A stretch of DNA of 35,586 nucleotides, from the NCBI GenBank assembly GCA_964619265.1, contig CAZUCE010000042.1, positions 1-35,586 of the forward strand, written 5' to 3'. The notes under the pieces were generated by a model. The model was not told where the DNA came from and searched no databases. It saw only the letters and a list, made by a program, of their open reading frames with translations. Of the stretch, positions 31,770-35,586 are shown one piece after another. Made by a program: the position numbers and the translations under genes. How positions within the stretch are numbered: the first letter of the stretch is position 1; each line of letters begins with the position of its first letter. This DNA comes from CAZUCE01 sp964619265. Lineage in GTDB: Bacteria > Planctomycetota > UBA1135 > GCA-002686595.

Positions 31770-34601
31770 TCACGGCGCGTCCACCTGGCTTACTTGAGTC
31801 AAGTCGACGGGCAGCGAGACGTGATTGTGGATCTCACCGAGGCCAACACGAACCTGACGGGCGAGACTGAGCCTGCCGACGGGGAAGTCCCTCAAAACCC
31901 GAACCGAACCAGCGGCGATCGGCCCGGGAATTTCCTGGAGGCTCTTAAAACCGGATTTCGTGAGGACCTGCAAGGCTAGAGTTTCACGTTCCGTATAAGC
32001 CTCGGGGAACTTGACCTCGAGATCGAGGAACTCCAAGGCCAGGTCGATTTCGTGTTGCTCACCGGGATTGAAAATCAACTCGGACTCGAGAATCAGAGGT
32101 TGTTCGCCCGCTGCTGAAGCCTCGCGCGAGAGCCGCAGAATCGTCCGATCGAGGGGTGCGTAAGTTGCTTCGAAGTCACCGGATCTCTCCAGCTTGGGCT
32201 TTTGGAGCGTGCCTTCGAGCAACTGATCCATGAAGGGGTTGTCTAGAATCGATTCCAATTCGATGGACCACGGATCCAGCGAGAGACCTGGGTTCCAATT
32301 GCGCCCCCAGATCGAGACCAACGGTCGAGCAGGCAGCTCGATGGACTCCGGCCCCTTGGGTAGGGCATGCCCAAACCGGGGGTCCTTGGCTAGGGAGGCG
32401 AGCGCTGCGACTCGGTCGTAGCCCTCGGCCAGGGCATACGGCAGCAAAACAAGCCTGGCCTCTGGACCCGCCGAGCCGCTCAGCCAAAACCCACCTCGGC
32501 CATCGGGTTCCACCGAATCGACGACGGTCTGCCCATCCACCAACACGACACTCGCACGGGCCTCTGGGGCCCCGCCGAAGCCCAGGACACGACCGGCAAC
32601 CGTCAGAGTTTCAGGAGTCTCCGTTTCGGTTGGCGCCGCTTCGCTTGCTCGATCGAGGGCAAAGGGCAGCCGAATTTCGACCTGCTCGCCCAAGTCCTCG
32701 GGCCGGGGGATTTCCAAGCTCGCAACCCTTGTGGTTGTATTCGGCTTGCCATCCACGGGCAAGGAGACATGAATGTCGAAGGGCCGGGCCAGGCGACTTG
32801 CACTGTAGAAGCCCGGCTGCTCCATCGCTCGAGCGGAACCGATCTGCTCCTGGGCCTGAAAGGCAGTTCCACCCAACGCCTCTTTGTCCTCGGACGTAGC
32901 CGGGACCAACCGGACCGTAGCCCCAGGAACCGGTGTGGCGTCGCTGTCTAGGACAAGAACTTGAAGGGGCCGTTGGGCCTCCACAACGACTCGTATCGGC
33001 TCGCTCCTCTCGGAGTCGATCAGGACCCGGCGGTTGTCAAAACTACCCCCGGGAATGAACGAACTGATGACCAGGTCGATCGCTCCGTTCTCCTGCCCCA
33101 AGAAGCTCATTCGACCGGCCGAGTCGGTCTCCCGGACCTCCACCACAGCCCAATCATCCGAGTAAGCGAACACGAGACACGCCTCATCGGCAATCGGATC
33201 GCCCGTCTCTGTCAAGACCTCTAGCTCTAGGATCTGCTCGTCCCGGGCCGCCTCCCCGCGGACAAGGACCTCAGACACTCGGTCTCGCTCGACGGTGACC
33301 GGGGTCACGCTCCAAAGATCGAACTCGCCGCGCACCCAAAGGGCGTAGTCGCCAGGAACAACCCCAGGTAAGACCGACTCGTGGTCGCCTTCCGCAGAGA
33401 TCCTCTGGCGAAGGAACGGGAAGCAACCCTGCGGAGGTTGCGGCAACCCACCGAGCACCTTCCCATGGCCTGGCTCGAGGAGCGCTCCGATCAATTTCTT
33501 TGTAGAAGGCTTGCTGTGGGTATATCGCAACCGAACAGCGCCACGACGTTCACTTCGAATCGTCCCGAGGTCGACTTGCTCGGCTTTGGAAGTTCCATCC
33601 TCTAGAAAACGGAGATCTCGTTCGAGCAACACATCCGATACTTCAATCCCAATCGATGGGTGCTTCGCATTCCCATCGCGCTCGACTTGGATGGAAGCCA
33701 AACCGGTCTCATCGGTTCGCGCGAAAAAAGACTTCCGATCGACAAGGAACCTCAGCTCGCGGTCCGCAATCGGATGCCCCCCTTGGTCTACCAAGCGCGC
33801 GAAGATCTCCTGGCTTTGCTGGGTAGGCACGGCCTCGACGACAGCTCGGCTCCCCGGCGGGCCAGAGAGCACCGGTTCCAGGGACGTGATGGAAGGCTCA
33901 AAGCTCGACTCCACCGGTAGCGCGAGCTGCCCGGGCTCCCGTTCGGGTGCCATCGCGAGAACGAGCACCACACCGGCGCATGCCACAGTTCCTGCAGCGA
34001 GGGGCAAAGAGATCCTCTGCACCATGGATGAGACAGCCGCCGACCGACGCTTGGCCTTCTCGGCAAGTGGAACCAGGGCCACCGCCCATGCGTGCTCGTT
34101 GTCTGGATAGCGCTCCCGCAGTTGCTCCCGGACTTGCTCCAAACCACGGTGGATTCGAGACCGCGCAGTGCTCTCGGGGATCGCTTCCTCGCTTGCGATT
34201 CGCTTGACCTTCCATCCCTCTCGAAAGCGCAGGATCACCGCCTGCCGTTGATCCTCCGGAAGCCGAGCCACAGCTTCAGCCAGGAAATTCTCCAACTCCG
34301 CTCGATGAAGCGCCGCCGTCGCATCACCGGCAAGAGAATCGTATCGGGTGGAGGATTCAACCGCGTCGTGCTCTCGCCGGGTGCGCCGCTGTTCCGATTG
34401 CGCCCTTTGCCGAACCAGGGAGCGCAGGACTGACGCCAGCCAGCCGCGAGGTTGATCCACGTGAGCAGGCGGGCTTTGCAAGGCACGGACCCAGGTTTCT
34501 TGGACCAGGTCTTCAGCCAAGGCGGCGTCGCTGACCAGCCTCCGGGCGAAGCCCGCAAGCCAATCTCGTTCTGCTAGAAGAGTTGAAACAATGTTCTGCA
34601 T
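31770..34601 (-). CDS. Membrane-tethered ECF sigma factor with long extracytoplasmic region
   Basis: 943 aa from ATG at 34601. Residues 1-165 are a full ECF sigma-70 factor: region 2 with 'AEDLVQETWVRALQ' and region 4 with 'LPEDQRQAVILRFREGWKVKRIA' and the helix-turn-helix 'ESTARSRIHRGLEQVREQL'. A basic stretch (KAKRR, 183-187) precedes one membrane helix at about 197-217 ('ISLPLAAGTVACAGVVLVLAM'). The remaining ~720 residues should be outside the cytoplasm and form several beta-sandwich repeats of the carboxypeptidase regulatory-like type ('ARLVDQGGHPIADRELRFLV', 'VLTETGDPIADEACLVF', 'LVLDSDATPVPGATVRLV' and 'GRVLGFGGAPEARASVVLVD'). Sensing and transcription output would thus sit in one chain, with no anti-sigma gene next to it. 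Release by proteolysis, or action at the membrane, would be needed. ECF factors with C-terminal extensions are known in Planctomycetes; this extension is unusually long. Confidence 0.92.
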   Translation of the reverse strand: MQNIVSTLLAERDWLAGFARRLVSDAALAEDLVQETWVRALQSPPAHVDQPRGWLASVLRSLVRQRAQSEQRRTRREHDAVESSTRYDSLAGDATAALHRAELENFLAEAVARLPEDQRQAVILRFREGWKVKRIASEEAIPESTARSRIHRGLEQVREQLRERYPDNEHAWAVALVPLAEKAKRRSAAVSSMVQRISLPLAAGTVACAGVVLVLAMAPEREPGQLALPVESSFEPSITSLEPVLSGPPGSRAVVEAVPTQQSQEIFARLVDQGGHPIADRELRFLVDRKSFFARTDETGLASIQVERDGNAKHPSIGIEVSDVLLERDLRFLEDGTSKAEQVDLGTIRSERRGAVRLRYTHSKPSTKKLIGALLEPGHGKVLGGLPQPPQGCFPFLRQRISAEGDHESVLPGVVPGDYALWVRGEFDLWSVTPVTVERDRVSEVLVRGEAARDEQILELEVLTETGDPIADEACLVFAYSDDWAVVEVRETDSAGRMSFLGQENGAIDLVISSFIPGGSFDNRRVLIDSERSEPIRVVVEAQRPLQVLVLDSDATPVPGATVRLVPATSEDKEALGGTAFQAQEQIGSARAMEQPGFYSASRLARPFDIHVSLPVDGKPNTTTRVASLEIPRPEDLGEQVEIRLPFALDRASEAAPTETETPETLTVAGRVLGFGGAPEARASVVLVDGQTVVDSVEPDGRGGFWLSGSAGPEARLVLLPYALAEGYDRVAALASLAKDPRFGHALPKGPESIELPARPLVSIWGRNWNPGLSLDPWSIELESILDNPFMDQLLEGTLQKPKLERSGDFEATYAPLDRTILRLSREASAAGEQPLILESELIFNPGEQHEIDLALEFLDLEVKFPEAYTERETLALQVLTKSGFKSLQEIPGPIAAGSVRVLRDFPVGRLSLARQVRVGLGEIHNHVSLPVDLTQVSQVDAP

Positions 34602-34776
34602 GGTGGTTCAGGAAGGTCACCGCCGGCAAATCGTCCCACACTTTCTCCGAGAATTCAGCGAATCCCCCTACACCTCGCCCAGGCCCGCCCCTCCTCAAAC
34701 CGTAGCCAAGGGCCCTTCAAACGGCCCCCCCGTGGGTGCACAGGCACAGACCCCAGACTTCAGGGCGTGACCGGGC

Positions 34777-35148
34777 CTACCCTGCTGAAGGCTGTCCACC
34801 CGGTCGCACATCGGGCGATGCGTTGTCCTGCCCCAGATGAGTTGCGGACCCGTTGTCGTACCGGAAGCACTCCCCCATCACGCACAGCAGATGACGATCG
34901 CTGAAGTCGATAACGCAGTCGTGGTACTCCGACCGGATTGAGCCGACCAACCGCTCGACAGGACCAACCTGCCTGGGCGACCACGCCTGGGTCAGGATGT
35001 CCAGTACGCCAAGGCTCTTCATTCGACATCAAATGCCTCAGGCGAATTTCAATTCTCGATCTCCTTGCAGAACCACTCCATTGCTAGCCCGAGTGAAGAG
35101 CTCCGACAACTGAGCGATGTAGGTCCCGGTCACCTCGTAGCCGGGCAT
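34777..35148 (-). pseudogene. Relic of a DDE-type transposase/integrase (C-terminal part)
   Basis: The frame from ATG at 35022 to the stop at 34777 encodes 'SPRQVGPVERLVGSIRSE' followed by 'YHDCVIDFSDRHLL' and 'GSATHLGQDNASPDVR'. These match the end of the integrase core of IS transposases, whose usual form is SPWQN-x-x-VERLIGSIRREC-x-DHVI, with a later RTHLxLDKDAP. Reading the same frame further upstream gives 'LQGDRELKFA', two TGA stops (35038-35040 and 35029-35031) and then the ATG. The Asp of 'GDRE' (codon 35059-35061) and the Glu of 'VER' (34954-34956) are 34 residues apart, the spacing of the second Asp and the Glu in DDE transposases. The Asn after 'SPxQ' is lost and the first Asp was not found. 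It is therefore a dead, 5'-truncated element. The part before 35061 is less certain. Confidence 0.7.
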
Positions 35149-35502
35149 CAATAGGCCGATAGACTCGCCCAGGGGCGCTCCCCTCAAACTCAGCCACACT
35201 AGCCGGAGTGGCGCCGAAGCATGGTGTCGGCCCTAGGGTTGAACTCCCTACCACCCTGAGACAACCAAATCAAACCCCAAGCTCTCAGACGATCCGAAAG
35301 GAATGAGCAACTCTGCCAAGGACCGAATTCCCCTGCAAATCGACCAACCCGGAACACACCTTCAGACTAGAGTCAGTCCGCACCAACCACGCTTCCGGTG
35401 CCACTATCTACTTGGTTTTCCTGACCCACACCCGTAAATCGCGACAAGATAGGCTTCACGCGACGCTTACCCGCTTCGCGGTTCTTGGAAGCCACACCCG
35501 CT
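35149..35502. other. 354 bases without a recognisable gene
   Basis: This stretch looks less GC-rich than the rest and shows no supported gene on either strand. Its left end may hold more of the decayed transposase frame, which stays open on the minus strand to about 35225. No terminal inverted repeats or target duplications of an insertion sequence could be made out. Confidence 0.4.
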
Positions 35503-35586
35503 CTAGTTGCCAGAGCTGGACCGATGTGCGAGATAGAGCAACAGTTCGTCTGTAAATTCGGGTGATTCGGTCAGTCGTCGATCTGG
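35503..35586 (-). CDS. Possible C-terminus of a gene extending beyond the window
   Basis: The minus-strand frame is open from the window edge to a TAG at 35503 and encodes 27 residues ('LTESPEFTDELLLYLAHRSS' and a short tail). The mix of acidic and hydrophobic residues looks like a closing helix of a real protein. The piece is too short to name, and an open frame of 28 codons can arise by chance. Confidence 0.3.
   Translation of the reverse strand, partial: PDRRLTESPEFTDELLLYLAHRSSSGN

Noticed and set aside
34708..34717. Ten-base palindrome AAGGGCCCTT upstream of the sigma-factor gene
   Set aside because: A 10-base palindrome is expected many times by chance in a window of this length, and nothing else supports an operator here.
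35303..35437. Short plus-strand frame of 44 codons near the right end, with AAAGGA directly before ATG
   Set aside because: The purine run touches the start codon, too close for ribosome binding, and the His/Pro-rich product resembles nothing.

Overview
The window is visibly GC-rich and, by gene content, most likely chromosomal DNA of a planctomycete-type bacterium (Planctomycetota). The pointers are many large secreted beta-rich proteins that share C-terminal modules, a sulfatase-fold lipoprotein, an ECF sigma factor fused to a membrane anchor and a long extracytoplasmic region, an FG-GAP propeller protein, and start codons that mostly lack a Shine-Dalgarno sequence. This assignment is inferred from protein style; no rRNA, tRNA or other phylogenetic marker is present.

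Layout. 1-2379: sulfatase-fold lipoprotein whose start lies left of the window. 2405-4351 (minus): two adjacent membrane proteins of unknown function. 4490-10775 (plus): secreted metallo-beta-lactamase-fold protein, HupE/UreJ-like membrane protein with an EF-hand loop, secreted endonuclease I with two lamin-tail-like modules, and an Eis-type acetyltransferase. 10827-17316 (minus): isoprenylcysteine-methyltransferase-like membrane protein, RecQ helicase, FG-GAP propeller protein, MoxR-type AAA ATPase and CoxE-like VWA protein, the last three tightly packed. 17539-18273 (plus): PhyH-type dioxygenase. 18694-23204 (minus): MacAB-like efflux operon (membrane fusion protein, ATPase, two FtsX-type permeases). 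23257-24357 (minus): secreted protein of unknown function. 24538-26442 (minus): truncated hemoglobin, ferredoxin-type flavin reductase and an NsrR-like Rrf2 regulator, together a probable nitric-oxide detoxification module. 26758-29190 (plus): secreted subtilase. 29658-31460 (plus): cytoplasmic ankyrin-repeat protein. 31770-34601 (minus): membrane-tethered ECF sigma factor. 34777-35148 (minus): relic of a DDE transposase. 35503-35586 (minus): possible C-terminus of a gene running off the window.

How the genes work together. The clearest functional unit is the hemoglobin-reductase pair with its probable regulator; it would rebuild flavohemoglobin activity from two polypeptides, with repeated GGCATCC/ATGCC half-sites in front of it as candidate operator. 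The MacAB-like operon is a complete inner-membrane and periplasmic export machine without its own outer-membrane channel. MoxR plus VWA forms a classic metal- or complex-maturation chaperone pair, here translationally packed behind an FG-GAP protein. From about 29 kb on, gene density falls, a transposase relic appears and the ankyrin gene alone has a textbook ribosome-binding site, so this end looks like accessory DNA.

The items that look least described are the membrane-tethered sigma factor, the two-gene glycine-rich membrane pair at 2.4-4.4 kb, the split flavohemoglobin module, and the shared C-terminal module of secreted proteins. All assignments were made by reading motifs; no database search was run.
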